Shown: piece after piece, positions 39,291 to 47,942 of the stretch
Layout of the letters: every line of letters begins with the position of its first letter
How positions within the stretch are numbered: position 1 is the first letter of the stretch
DNA from: Streptomyces sp. LHD-70
GTDB taxonomy: Bacteria > Actinomycetota > Actinomycetes > Streptomycetales > Streptomycetaceae
Length of the DNA stretch: 64,000 nucleotides
NCBI RefSeq assembly: GCF_031157275.1
Contig: NZ_JAVIFW010000027.1
Location: forward strand, 1 to 64,000
Direction: 5' to 3'
Position numbers and translations under genes: made by a program
Notes under the pieces: generated by a model
The model's input: only the letters and a program-made list of their open reading frames with translations
Told to the model about the DNA's origin: nothing
Databases searched by the model: none

Positions 39291-41486
39291 ATGCGCACTG
39301 GCTCCCAGGACACGGGCGGAGCGGCTCTGCCCCCGGCGGGCGACATCCTCGCGCTGATCGCGACCGGGTTCTGGCGCTGGGACAGCGCGACCGGACTGGT
39401 CACGCTCGACGCGGAGGCCGCCCGCCTGCTCGGCCTGCCCGCCGAGCCGGTGACCCTGACCGAGGCGGGCGTGCGCTCCCGCTTCCACCCGGTGGACTGG
39501 AACGAGATCCACGGCATCGTCAACCTCGCCGTCGCCGAGGGCACCCTGGCCGAGGCCCGGCTGCGCATCATGGACGAGCAGGGCCAGGTGATCCGCACCG
39601 TCCGCAGCCGCTCCAAGCCGGTACTCGCAGGAGACACTGCCGGCCAGTACGAGCTGATCGGCACCCTGCAGGAGGTCAGCGACTCAGCCCCGGGCAGCGC
39701 GGCCCGTACGCCCGTGACCGGGGACTGGCGCCGGTCGCGCGAGGCGTTCCTCCTGGACGCGGGCCGCGCGCTCGCCGAGGCCCGGTCGACGGCCGAGGTG
39801 CTGCGGGTCGCGGCGGGCCTGTCGATGCCGGGCTTCGAGCCGGACGGCCTCGCGGTCTTCGGCGTACGGGGCGACCGGCTGACGATCATCGGGCACCACG
39901 GGCAGCAGCCCGGCGACGAGGGCCCGTTCACGGAGATGTCCCTGGCCACCGACTATCCGGCCGCCGACGTGGTGCGCCACGGCCGGGCCGTCTACCTCTC
40001 CACACCCGCCGAGTACAAGAACCGCTACCCCGCGACCTGGCCCCTCGCCGAGCGCTTCCGGCGGGAGTCCTGGGCGTTTCTCCCGCTGACCGTCGCGGGC
40101 CGCACCATCGGCGCCTGGATGGCGGCGTTCCGCTACCCGGTGCAGTTCACACCGGACGAGCGCTCCGTCCTGACGACGGTGGCCCGGATGCTGGCGCAGG
40201 CCCTGTCGCGGGCCGGGATCGCCGAGTCGGAGCGGGAGCTGACGGACGGCCTGCAGCGCTCGATGCTGCCGACGCTCGGCCCGGACATACCCGGCCTCGC
40301 CCTCGCCGCCCGGTACGTCCCGACGGGCGGCGGGCTGCAGGTCGGCGGCGACTGGTACGACATGATCCCGCTGCCCGGCGGCCGCCGGATCGCCCTGGTC
40401 ATCGGCGACGTCCAGGGACACGACGTCCGCGCCGCGGGCCTGATGGGACAGCTGCGGATCGCACTGCGGGCCTACGCCGCCGAGGGCCACCGCCCGGACG
40501 CGGTGCTCGCCCGCGCCTCCCGCTTCCTCACCGGCATCACGGACTCCCAGACGTACGGCTCCTCCGGAGGCCCGGGGTCCCGCTCCGGCGAGGGCACCGC
40601 GGGCGGCACGGCCGACCCGCGCTTCGCGACCTGCCTGTACGTCGAGGCGGACCCGACGACCGGGGTCCTGGAGATCGCGCGGGCCGGGCACCCCGACCCG
40701 GTGGTGCGGATCGGGGACGGCACCGTCGTCGTACGCCCCACGGAGGGCGGGCTTCCGCTGGGCATCGACCCGGACGCCGACTATCCGACCACCCGCGTCG
40801 TCCTCGAACCCGGCGAGACGATGATGCTCTGCACCGACGGCCTGATCGAGACCGGCGGCCACGACCTCGACTCCGGCTGGAGCCGGCTCCGCAAGGTCCT
40901 GGAGCGGTACGGCGGCGACAACCTGGAGCAGCTCGCCGACGAGCTGGTGCAGGCGGTGCACGGCCCGACCTCGCACTACTCGACCGGCCCGCTCGCCGAC
41001 CGCCGCGAGGACGACATCGCGGTGGTCCTGCTCTGCCGCGCCGCGGTCGGGGAGGGCGGGGCGGCCGGGACGGGCACGGCCCGGCCGCGCCTGCGCCGCT
41101 TCCTGCTGACGGTGCAGCAGGCCGAGCCGGAGCGGATCGCGGGCGCCCGGCAGCAGTTGCGCGAACTCCTGCACGACTGGACGGAGCCGGAGCAGGTCGA
41201 CTCGGCGGTCCTGATGGTCTCCGAGATGCTCACCAACGTCCTGGTGCACACCGACGGCGACGCCCTGCTGCTCGTCGAGGCGCAGGGCGAGGTCGGCGAG
41301 CGGCGCCTTCGCGTCGAGGTCGCCGACGGCAGCGACGAGCTCCCGCACAAGCGCCACCCCGGCGAACTCGCCTCGTCCGGGCGGGGGTTGGTGCTCATGG
41401 AGCTGCTCGCCGAGGCCTGGGGCGTGACGCCGCGCGGCGAGGGCAAGTCGATCTGGTTCGAGCTCCACGAGTCCCCGGCTCCGTGA
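39291..41486 (+). CDS. SpoIIE-type PP2C phosphatase with PAS, GAF and HATPase (anti-sigma-like) domains
   Basis: A 731-residue cytosolic signalling protein. A PAS-like domain spans about residues 18-125 (FWRWDSATGLVTLDAEAARLLG) and a GAF domain about 150-300. The PP2C/SpoIIE domain spans about 320-570 (VGGDWYDMIPLPGGRRIALVIGDVQGHD, with metal-binding Asp residues, and MLCTDGLIE). A C-terminal HATPase_c domain of the RsbW type lies at about 600-730 (MVSEMLTNVLVHTDGDALLL). Such fusions control anti-sigma-factor antagonists in partner switching; streptomycetes have many. No sigma factor or antagonist gene adjoins. Confidence 0.92.
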   Translation: MRTGSQDTGGAALPPAGDILALIATGFWRWDSATGLVTLDAEAARLLGLPAEPVTLTEAGVRSRFHPVDWNEIHGIVNLAVAEGTLAEARLRIMDEQGQVIRTVRSRSKPVLAGDTAGQYELIGTLQEVSDSAPGSAARTPVTGDWRRSREAFLLDAGRALAEARSTAEVLRVAAGLSMPGFEPDGLAVFGVRGDRLTIIGHHGQQPGDEGPFTEMSLATDYPAADVVRHGRAVYLSTPAEYKNRYPATWPLAERFRRESWAFLPLTVAGRTIGAWMAAFRYPVQFTPDERSVLTTVARMLAQALSRAGIAESERELTDGLQRSMLPTLGPDIPGLALAARYVPTGGGLQVGGDWYDMIPLPGGRRIALVIGDVQGHDVRAAGLMGQLRIALRAYAAEGHRPDAVLARASRFLTGITDSQTYGSSGGPGSRSGEGTAGGTADPRFATCLYVEADPTTGVLEIARAGHPDPVVRIGDGTVVVRPTEGGLPLGIDPDADYPTTRVVLEPGETMMLCTDGLIETGGHDLDSGWSRLRKVLERYGGDNLEQLADELVQAVHGPTSHYSTGPLADRREDDIAVVLLCRAAVGEGGAAGTGTARPRLRRFLLTVQQAEPERIAGARQQLRELLHDWTEPEQVDSAVLMVSEMLTNVLVHTDGDALLLVEAQGEVGERRLRVEVADGSDELPHKRHPGELASSGRGLVLMELLAEAWGVTPRGEGKSIWFELHESPAP

Positions 41487-41521
41487 CTCCCGCGCCCCCC
41501 GCACCCAGTACGCTCGACGGC

Positions 41522-42001
41522 ATGTACGGCTACGACCAGTCCGCGGGCGCGCAAGCGGGATACGCCCCGCCGCAGCCCCCGCCCCAGCAGCCCGGCGGCC
41601 CCGGGGCGTACGGCCAGCAGGCCCCGCTGTACCCGGAGCCGTCGCCGCCGTCGCTCGCGGACGCCGTGCGCGCCTTCACGACCGGCTCGATGTCGGCGGA
41701 GGACTTCCAGCAGACCTTCTCGACGTCGAAGGTGTACTGCCCGCGCGGCGACAACCCCGGCTTCCTGGCGCTGCACAACACGCAGCAGCCGGTGATCCCG
41801 ATGTTCACGTCCCTGAAGGAGCTGCGGCGGTACGCGGGCAAGGAGTCCAAGTACTTCGTCATCACCGGCGCGGAGGTCATCGACCTGCTGCCGACGGGGT
41901 ACGGCTTCGTGCTCGACATGGAGGGCGAGCACCGCATGGTCTTCGACGCGAAGGCGGTCGAGCAGATGGTCGACTTCGCGATGCGGCGGATGTACGGCTG
42001 A
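41522..42001 (+). CDS. SseB-like protein
   Basis: A 159-residue protein. The first ~45 residues are a Tyr/Gln/Gly/Pro-rich disordered segment (GYDQSAGAQAGYAPPQPPP). The rest resembles the SseB N-terminal domain: KVYCPRGDNPGFLALHNTQQ, IPMFTSLKELRRYAG and LLPTGYGFVLDMEGEHRMVFD. SseB proteins are small cytosolic proteins of unclear function, sometimes linked to type VII secretion or to enhanced sensitivity phenotypes. The ATG lies 36 bases after the phosphatase stop on the same strand. A perfect terminator hairpin follows. Confidence 0.82.
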   Translation: MYGYDQSAGAQAGYAPPQPPPQQPGGPGAYGQQAPLYPEPSPPSLADAVRAFTTGSMSAEDFQQTFSTSKVYCPRGDNPGFLALHNTQQPVIPMFTSLKELRRYAGKESKYFVITGAEVIDLLPTGYGFVLDMEGEHRMVFDAKAVEQMVDFAMRRMYG

Positions 42002-42021
42002 CGTTCTCCGCACCGACGTGG

Positions 42022-42051
42022 GCGCCCGGGAGGAATTCTCCCGGGCGCTTC
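42022..42051 (+). terminator. Terminator hairpin
   Basis: Ten-base perfect stem GCGCCCGGGA / TCCCGGGCGC with a GGAATTC loop, followed by TT, 20 bases after the SseB-like gene. Confidence 0.88.
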
Positions 42052-42114
42052 TGTGTTCCGAGTGGCAAGAAGTTCATTGTTCAACTAAACTCGGAGCACG
42101 AGGAGGTACCGACC

Positions 42115-43071
42115 ATGCCTGCAGTGACCGTCGAGAACCCGCTGACCCTGCCCCGCGTGACCGCCCCCACGGACGCCACCCCGCGCCCGGTCCTCGCCGT
42201 GACGACCGCCCCGTCCGGCTTCGAGGGCGAGGGCTTCCCGGTGCGCCGCGCCTTCGCGGGGATCAACTACAAGTACCTCGACCCGTTCATCATGATGGAC
42301 CAGATGGGCGAGGTGGAGTACGCACCGGGCGAGCCCAAGGGCACCCCCTGGCACCCGCACCGCGGCTTCGAGACCGTGACGTACCTGGTCGACGGCACCT
42401 TCGTGCACCAGGACTCCAACGGTGGCGGCGGCACGATCCAGAACGGCGACACCCAGTGGATGACCGCCGGCAGCGGCCTGCTCCACATCGAGGCCCCGCC
42501 GGAGCAACTCGTCATGTCCGGCGGCCTGTTCCACGGCCTCCAGCTGTGGGTCAACCTGCCCGCGTCCGCCAAGATGATGGACCCGCGCTACCAGGACATC
42601 CGCGGCGGCCAGGTCCAGCTGCTCACCTCGGTGGACGGCGGCGCCCTGCTCCGCGTCATCGCGGGCGAGCTCGACGGCCACGAGGGCCCCGGCATCACGC
42701 ACACCCCGATCACGATGATCCACGCGACGGTCCGCCCCGGCGCCTCCGTCACCCTGCCCTGGCGCTCCGACTTCAACGGCCTCGCGTACGTCCTGGCCGG
42801 ACGCGGCACGGTGGGCGAGGAGCGGCGGCCGGTCCGCATGGGCCAGACCGCGGTCTACGGCGAGGGCTCGTCGCTGACCGTCCGCGCGGACGAGAAGCAG
42901 GACGGGCACACGCCGGACCTGGAGATCGTCCTCCTCGGCGGCCGGCCGATCCGGGAGCCGATGGCCCACTACGGGCCGTTCGTGATGAACACCCAGGCGG
43001 AGCTGCAGCAGGCCTTCGAGGACTTCCAGAAGGGTCGTTTGGGCACGGTGCCCGCGGTCCACGGCATGTGA
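42115..43071 (+). CDS. Pirin family protein
   Basis: A 318-residue pirin, a bicupin with iron in the N-terminal domain. Conserved motifs are FPVRRAFAGINYKYLDPFIMMDQMG, the metal ligands in WHPHRGFETVTYLVDG, and the second-strand sequence GDTQWMTAGSGLLHIEAPPE. The second cupin is C-terminal. Bacterial pirins act as quercetinases or as regulators of central metabolism; which applies here is unknown. The upstream region is A/T-rich (TTCATTGTTCAACTAAACTC, 42071-42090) and a strong GAGGAGG precedes the ATG, so it is probably well expressed and separately regulated. Confidence 0.94.
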   Translation: MPAVTVENPLTLPRVTAPTDATPRPVLAVTTAPSGFEGEGFPVRRAFAGINYKYLDPFIMMDQMGEVEYAPGEPKGTPWHPHRGFETVTYLVDGTFVHQDSNGGGGTIQNGDTQWMTAGSGLLHIEAPPEQLVMSGGLFHGLQLWVNLPASAKMMDPRYQDIRGGQVQLLTSVDGGALLRVIAGELDGHEGPGITHTPITMIHATVRPGASVTLPWRSDFNGLAYVLAGRGTVGEERRPVRMGQTAVYGEGSSLTVRADEKQDGHTPDLEIVLLGGRPIREPMAHYGPFVMNTQAELQQAFEDFQKGRLGTVPAVHGM

Positions 43072-43089
43072 GGCATCAGCCAAATCTGA

Positions 43090-43113
43090 GCCCGTCCGGC
43101 GATCGAGGACGAG
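43090..43113 (+). repeat. Interspersed GTCCGGCG-TTGAGGACGAG repeat
   Basis: The segment GCCCGTCCGGCGATCGAGGA with GCGAG-like tail is one of three related copies in the window (others near 50329-50348 and 52113-52133). All are intergenic. I recall this motif as very frequent between genes in streptomycetes. Confidence 0.6.
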
Positions 43114-43194
43114 CCCGCAGGGCGATCTGCGGTGCCTCACTCGGGCGGTCCGTCCGAACGTGCCGGGCACCCCTTCCCGTGATCACCTGCAACC

Positions 43195-44250
43195 GTGCAG
43201 ACCCTGCTCCCGACCCCCGTCCGCAAACTCGCCGCCTGGTGCATCGTGGCCCTGCTCCTCGCCACCGTCGCCGGCCTCGGCATCTGGCTCTGCATCACCC
43301 TCAAGACCGCGGTGACCCCGGTCCTGCTCGCCCTCCTCGGCACCGCCCTGCTCGGTCCGCTCTACCGGCGGCTGCTCGCCATGAAGGTCAACAAGTCCCT
43401 CGCGGCGGGGCTGACCTGCGCGGCGGTCCTCGTGGTGGTGGGCGGCGCCGGGTACATCGTGGTCAGCGCCCTGATCGACACCGGCGACCAGATCGTCTCC
43501 TCGCTGCGGGAGTCGGCCCGCTCCCTGGCCGAGCACTTCGGCGCGGCGGGCGCGACCCTCGACGACCTCGCGAAGAACTCCAAGGACCTGCTGTCGAAGT
43601 TCGGCAGTACGGCCGCGTCCGGGGTGATCAGCGGGGTCAGCGTCGTCGGCGAGATGATCGCCATGGCCGTGCTCGCGCTGCTGCTCGTCTTCTTCTTCCT
43701 GCGTGACTCCGGCCGGGCGGTCGCCGCGCTGCACGCGCTCGCCCCGCGCCGCGGCCGTGCCCTGGAGCAGATGGGCCACACCGCCTTCGAGGCCATCGAG
43801 GGCTTCATGCGCGGCACCACCCTGATCGCCCTGATCGACGCCCTGTGCATCACGGTCGGCCTGCTGGTCCTCGACGTCCCGGGCGCCGTCGGCCTCGGTG
43901 CGCTGGTGTTCGTCGGCGCCTACATCCCGTATCTCGGGGCGTTCATCTCCGGGGCGGTGGCCGTGCTCGTGGCCATCGCCGACCGGGGGTTCGCGATCGG
44001 CCTTTGGGCGCTCGGCGTCGTCCTCGCGGTGCAGGTGCTCGAAGGGCACGTACTGCAGCCGATGATCCAGAGCCGGACGGTGCAGATGCACCCGGCGGTC
44101 GTGATGCTGGCGATCACCGCGGGCGCCTCGGTGGCCGGGATTCTCGGCATGCTGCTCGCGGTTCCGCTGACCGCGGCGGCCTTCGGGATCTTCTCCGAGC
44201 TGCGCAGGCACTACGCCGGAACGGCCCCTTCCGAATCGTCCGCGGATTAG
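43195..44250 (+). CDS. AI-2E/PerM family membrane transporter
   Basis: A 351-residue protein of the AI-2E (formerly UPF0118) family. It has eight hydrophobic helices with a soluble segment at about residues 100-150 (SSLRESARSLAEHFGAAG). Conserved motifs are LRDSGRAVAALHALAPRR, GALVFVGAYIPYLGAFISG and the diagnostic EGHVLQPMIQSRTVQMHP. Members export autoinducer-2, sodium or other small solutes; the substrate is not predictable. GTG is the first codon of the family-like N-terminus. The preceding 123 bases hold an interspersed repeat and no gene. Confidence 0.9.
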   Translation: MQTLLPTPVRKLAAWCIVALLLATVAGLGIWLCITLKTAVTPVLLALLGTALLGPLYRRLLAMKVNKSLAAGLTCAAVLVVVGGAGYIVVSALIDTGDQIVSSLRESARSLAEHFGAAGATLDDLAKNSKDLLSKFGSTAASGVISGVSVVGEMIAMAVLALLLVFFFLRDSGRAVAALHALAPRRGRALEQMGHTAFEAIEGFMRGTTLIALIDALCITVGLLVLDVPGAVGLGALVFVGAYIPYLGAFISGAVAVLVAIADRGFAIGLWALGVVLAVQVLEGHVLQPMIQSRTVQMHPAVVMLAITAGASVAGILGMLLAVPLTAAAFGIFSELRRHYAGTAPSESSAD

Positions 44251-44288
44251 AGCCTCGTCACAGTTCCCCGCTCAGGGGTTGCGCGTTA

Positions 44289-44302
44289 TTACCGACGGGT
44301 AG
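44289..44302. promoter_or_regulatory. TACC-N4-GGTA dyad upstream of the acyl-CoA dehydrogenase
   Basis: TTACCGACGGGTAG holds the inverted half-sites TACC and GGTA four bases apart, 69 bases upstream of the start. A second GGTA (44323) and a TAGCTAC lie nearby. The shape suits a TetR-family repressor of fatty-acid genes; this is inference. Confidence 0.5.
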
Positions 44303-44370
44303 CATCATCGTAGCTACTTGCTGGTACGTGTATGAGATTCCGCCTCCCGAGCATTTACGGAGCCGTCGCC

Positions 44371-46206
44371 ATGGGGCACTACAAGTCGAACCTCCGGGAC
44401 ATCGAGTTCAACCTCTTCGAGGTGCTCGGTCGCGACAAGCTGTACGGCAGCGGCCCGTTCGCGGAGATGGACACCGAGACCGCGAAGAGCGTCCTGTCGG
44501 AGCTCACCCGCCTCGCCGAGAACGAGCTGGCCGAGTCCTTCGCGGACGCCGACCGCAACCCGCCGGTCTTCGACCCGGAGACCAAGACCGCGCCCGTCCC
44601 GGCGTCCTTCAAGAAGAGCTACAAGGCCTTCATGGACTCCGAGTACTGGCGCCTCGGCCTGCCCGAGGAGATCGGCGGCACCACCGCCCCGCCGTCCCTG
44701 ATCTGGGCGTACGCGGAGCTGATCCTCGGCGCCAACCCGGCCGTCTGGATGTACTCCTCAGGACCGGCGTTCGCCCGCATCCTCTTCGAGGAGGGCACCG
44801 AGGAGCAGAAGAAGTGGGCCCAGATCGCGGTCGACAAGACCTGGGGCTCGACGATGGTCCTGACCGAGCCGGACGCCGGTTCGGACGTGGGCGCCGGCCG
44901 CACCAAGGCCGTGCAGCAGGAGGACGGCTCCTGGCACATCGAGGGCGTGAAGCGCTTCATCACGTCCGGTGAGCACGACATGGAGGAGAACATCCTCCAC
45001 TACGTCCTCGCGCGGCCGGAGGGCGCCGGACCGGGCACCAAGGGCCTGTCCCTCTTCCTCGTCCCGAAGTACCTCTTCGACTTCGAGACCGGCGAGCTGG
45101 GCGAGCGCAACGGCGCCTACGCCACCAACGTCGAGCACAAGATGGGCCTCAAGGCCTCCAACACCTGCGAGATGACCTTCGGCGACCAGCACCCCGCCAA
45201 GGGCTGGCTGATCGGCGACAGGCACGACGGCATCCGCCAGATGTTCCGCATCATCGAGTTCGCCCGCATGATGGTCGGCACGAAGGCGATCTCCACGCTC
45301 TCGACGGGCTACCTCAACGCCCTCGAGTACGCCAAGGAGCGCGTGCAGGGCACCGACCTGTCGCAGTTCATGGACAAGACCGCGCCCAAGGTCACCATCA
45401 CGCACCACCCGGACGTGCGCCGCTCCCTGATGACGCAGAAGGCGTACGCGGAGGGCATGCGCGCCCTGGTCCTGCACACCGCCTCCGTCCAGGACGAGAT
45501 CGCCCTGAAGGAAGCCGCGAGCGAGGACACCAAGGCGCTCGAAGCCCTCAACGACCTGCTCCTGCCGATCGTCAAGGGCTACGGCTCGGAGAAGGGCTAC
45601 GAGCAGCTGGCCCAGTCGCTGCAGACCTTCGGCGGCTCCGGCTTCCTGCAGGAGTACCCGATCGAGCAGTACATCCGGGACGCCAAGATCGACACCCTCT
45701 ACGAGGGCACCACGGCCATCCAGGGCCAGGACTTCTTCTTCCGGAAGATCGTCCGCAACCAGGGCGCCGCCCTGAACGGCCTGGCCGAGGACATCAAGAA
45801 GTTCCTGGCCGTCTCCACCGGCGGCGACGCGCTGGCCGCCGCCCGCGAGCAGCTCGCCAAGGCCGCCGTCGAGCTGGAGGCCATCGTCGGCCTGATGCTC
45901 ACCGACCTCGCCGCCACCGAGCAGGACGTCAAGAACATCTACAAGGTCGGCCTCAACAGCACCCGCCTGCTGATGGCCTCCGGTGACGTGATCGTCGGCT
46001 ACCTGCTGCTCCGCGGTGCCGCGGTGGCCGCCGAGAAGCTGGAGACCGCGTCCAGCAAGGACAAGGCCTTCTACACCGGCAAGATCGCGGCCGCGAAGTT
46101 CTTCGCCGCCAACGTCCTGCCCGGCGTCACGGGTGCGCGCAAGCTCGCCCAGTCCACCAGCGAGTCGGGCCTGGACCTGATGGAGCTGGACGAGGACGCG
46201 TTCTAA
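44371..46206 (+). CDS. Acyl-CoA dehydrogenase, FadE5-like
   Basis: A 611-residue FAD enzyme of beta-oxidation, converting acyl-CoA to trans-2-enoyl-CoA. The length and N-terminus (MGHYKSNLRDIEFNLFEVLG) match the mycobacterial FadE5 group with its extra C-terminal domain. The FAD/substrate motif is MVLTEPDAGSDVGAGRTKAV, the region before the catalytic base is LQTFGGSGFLQEYPIEQYIRDAKI, and IDTLYEGTTAIQGQDFFFRK follows. ATG 44371 fits this family start better than the open frame 13 codons upstream. It is monocistronic, ended by a strong hairpin at 46254-46288, and has a dyad in its promoter. Confidence 0.95.
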   Translation: MGHYKSNLRDIEFNLFEVLGRDKLYGSGPFAEMDTETAKSVLSELTRLAENELAESFADADRNPPVFDPETKTAPVPASFKKSYKAFMDSEYWRLGLPEEIGGTTAPPSLIWAYAELILGANPAVWMYSSGPAFARILFEEGTEEQKKWAQIAVDKTWGSTMVLTEPDAGSDVGAGRTKAVQQEDGSWHIEGVKRFITSGEHDMEENILHYVLARPEGAGPGTKGLSLFLVPKYLFDFETGELGERNGAYATNVEHKMGLKASNTCEMTFGDQHPAKGWLIGDRHDGIRQMFRIIEFARMMVGTKAISTLSTGYLNALEYAKERVQGTDLSQFMDKTAPKVTITHHPDVRRSLMTQKAYAEGMRALVLHTASVQDEIALKEAASEDTKALEALNDLLLPIVKGYGSEKGYEQLAQSLQTFGGSGFLQEYPIEQYIRDAKIDTLYEGTTAIQGQDFFFRKIVRNQGAALNGLAEDIKKFLAVSTGGDALAAAREQLAKAAVELEAIVGLMLTDLAATEQDVKNIYKVGLNSTRLLMASGDVIVGYLLLRGAAVAAEKLETASSKDKAFYTGKIAAAKFFAANVLPGVTGARKLAQSTSESGLDLMELDEDAF

Positions 46207-46253
46207 GCAGCCACCGTCAGGACCGCTTCAGGAACCTTCCCCACCCCCACTGC

Positions 46254-46288
46254 GCGGGCCCCCTTCCCATCTCGGGGAGGGGGCCCGC
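46254..46288 (+). terminator. Terminator hairpin after the acyl-CoA dehydrogenase
   Basis: GCGGGCCCCCTTCCC pairs with GGGAGGGGGCCCGC-type sequence (with G-U tolerance) around an ATCTC loop, about 48 bases after the stop. Confidence 0.8.
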
Positions 46289-46310
46289 GTACGTCGTTAA
46301 GGTGAACACC

Positions 46311-47606
46311 ATGAGCTCATCGCCCTCCCGGTTCGACCGCGGACACACCGACGACCTGATGTCCTTCCTCAGCGCGAGCCCCTCGCCGTACCACGCGGTG
46401 GCGAGCGTCGCGGAGCGCCTGGAGAAGGCCGGGTTCCGGCAGGTCGCGGAGACCGACGCCTGGGACGGGACGAGCGGCGGCAAGTACGTGCTGCGCGGCG
46501 GCGCCGTCGTCGCCTGGTACGTGCCGGAGGGCGCCGAGGCGCACACCCCGTTCCGGATCGTGGGGGCGCACACCGACTCCCCGAACCTGCGGGTCAAGCC
46601 GCTGCCGGACACCGGCGCGCACGGCTGGCGCCAGGTCGCCGTGGAGATCTACGGCGGGCCGCTGCTCAACTCCTGGCTCGACCGGGACCTCGGCCTCGCC
46701 GGCCGCCTCTCGCTCAGGGACGGCTCGACCCGCCTCGTCAACGTCGACCGCGCGCTGCTGCGCGTACCGCAGCTGGCGATCCACATGGACCGGTCCATCT
46801 ACGAGAAGGGGCTGCAGCTCGACAAGCAGAAGCACATGCAGCCCGTCTGGGGCCTCGGCGACACCCGCGAGGGAGACCTGATCCGCTTCCTGGAGGAGGA
46901 GCTCTCCCTCGCGGCGGGCGACGTCACCGGCTGGGACCTGATGACGCACTCCATCGAGCCGCCCGCCTACCTCGGCCGCGACCGGGAGCTGCTCGCGGGA
47001 CCGCGGATGGACAACCTGCTCTCGGTGCACGCCGGTACGGCGGCCCTCGTCGCGGTCGCGGGTTCGGAAAGCCTGCCGTACATCCCCGTGCTCGCCGCCT
47101 TCGACCACGAGGAGAACGGCTCCCAGTCCGACACCGGCGCCGACGGCCCGCTGCTCGGCTCCGTGCTCGAACGGTCGGTGTACGCGCGCGGCGGCAGCCA
47201 CGAGGACAAGGCCCGCGCCTTCGCCGGGACCGTCTGCCTCTCCTCGGACACCGGGCACGCCGTGCACCCCAACTACGCGGAGCGGCACGACCCGACGCAC
47301 CTGCCGCGCGCGGGCGGCGGGCCGATCCTCAAGGTCAACGTCAACAACCGCTACGCCACGGACGGTTCGGGGCGCGCCGTGTTCGCCGCTGCCTGCGAGA
47401 AGGCGGGCGTGCCCTTCCAGTCGTTCGTCTCCAACAACTCGATGCCGTGCGGCACGACCATCGGCCCGATCACCGCGGCCCGGCACGGCATCAAGACGGT
47501 CGACATCGGCGTCGCGATCCTGTCGATGCACAGCGCGCGTGAGCTGTGCGGCGCGAAGGACCCGTATCTGCTCGCCAACGCGCTGGCGGCGTTCCTGGAG
47601 GGCTGA
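46311..47606 (+). CDS. M18 family aspartyl aminopeptidase
   Basis: A 431-residue zinc aminopeptidase of family M18, releasing N-terminal Asp/Glu in the cytosol. Motifs are FRIVGAHTDSPNLRVKP (first zinc His), AVEIYGGPLLNSWLDRDLGLAGR, the di-zinc AAFDHEENGSQSDTGADGPLL and, near the end, SNNSMPCGTTIGPITAARHGI with the last zinc His in ILSMHSARE. ATG 46311 is chosen because AAGGTG lies a few bases before it; an in-frame GTG three codons upstream is possible. It is the only M18 gene seen here and probably monocistronic. Confidence 0.94.
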   Translation: MSSSPSRFDRGHTDDLMSFLSASPSPYHAVASVAERLEKAGFRQVAETDAWDGTSGGKYVLRGGAVVAWYVPEGAEAHTPFRIVGAHTDSPNLRVKPLPDTGAHGWRQVAVEIYGGPLLNSWLDRDLGLAGRLSLRDGSTRLVNVDRALLRVPQLAIHMDRSIYEKGLQLDKQKHMQPVWGLGDTREGDLIRFLEEELSLAAGDVTGWDLMTHSIEPPAYLGRDRELLAGPRMDNLLSVHAGTAALVAVAGSESLPYIPVLAAFDHEENGSQSDTGADGPLLGSVLERSVYARGGSHEDKARAFAGTVCLSSDTGHAVHPNYAERHDPTHLPRAGGGPILKVNVNNRYATDGSGRAVFAAACEKAGVPFQSFVSNNSMPCGTTIGPITAARHGIKTVDIGVAILSMHSARELCGAKDPYLLANALAAFLEG

Positions 47607-47677
47607 ACTCCCGCCTCCCGCATGTCCGTTCGGTCCTCGGGTACCCGAGGAGCACGGATACACGAGGAGGCGAGACC

Positions 47678-47893
47678 ATGGGCCTGGGCGGATGCATTCT
47701 GCTGATCGCCGTAGGAGCCATTCTCACGTTCGCCACGGACTGGGAGATGAGCGGAGTCGACCTGGACCTGGTCGGTCTGATCCTGATGCTGGTCGGCTTC
47801 ATCGGTGTGGCGGCCTACACATCCATCGCCCGGCGCAGGCGGGCTGTCGTCCCGCCGGTCATCACCGAGCGGGACGATGGACGCGGCCTCTGA
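47678..47893 (+). CDS. Small two-helix membrane protein (DUF6458-like)
   Basis: A 71-residue protein with two membrane helices (GGCILLIAVGAILTFA and LDLVGLILMLVGFIGVAAY) around the short loop TDWEMSGVD. A charged Arg-rich tail follows. The pattern matches a small actinobacterial family annotated as DUF6458, of unknown function. A strong GAGGAGG site precedes the ATG, so it is a real gene despite its size. Its stop codon lies a few bases before a 9-bp tandem repeat array. Confidence 0.85.
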   Translation: MGLGGCILLIAVGAILTFATDWEMSGVDLDLVGLILMLVGFIGVAAYTSIARRRRAVVPPVITERDDGRGL

Positions 47894-47897
47894 TCGC

Positions 47898-47942
47898 CGC
47901 GCCCGCCGCGCTCGCCGTGCCCGCCGTGCCCGCCGTGGTTCA
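47898..47942. repeat. 9-bp tandem repeat reaching the thioredoxin-NHL stop codon
   Basis: Five 9-bp units, from CGCGCCCGC through CGTGCCCGC (twice) to CGTGGTTCA. The TCA of the last unit (47940-47942) is the complement of the minus-strand stop codon. Confidence 0.8.
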
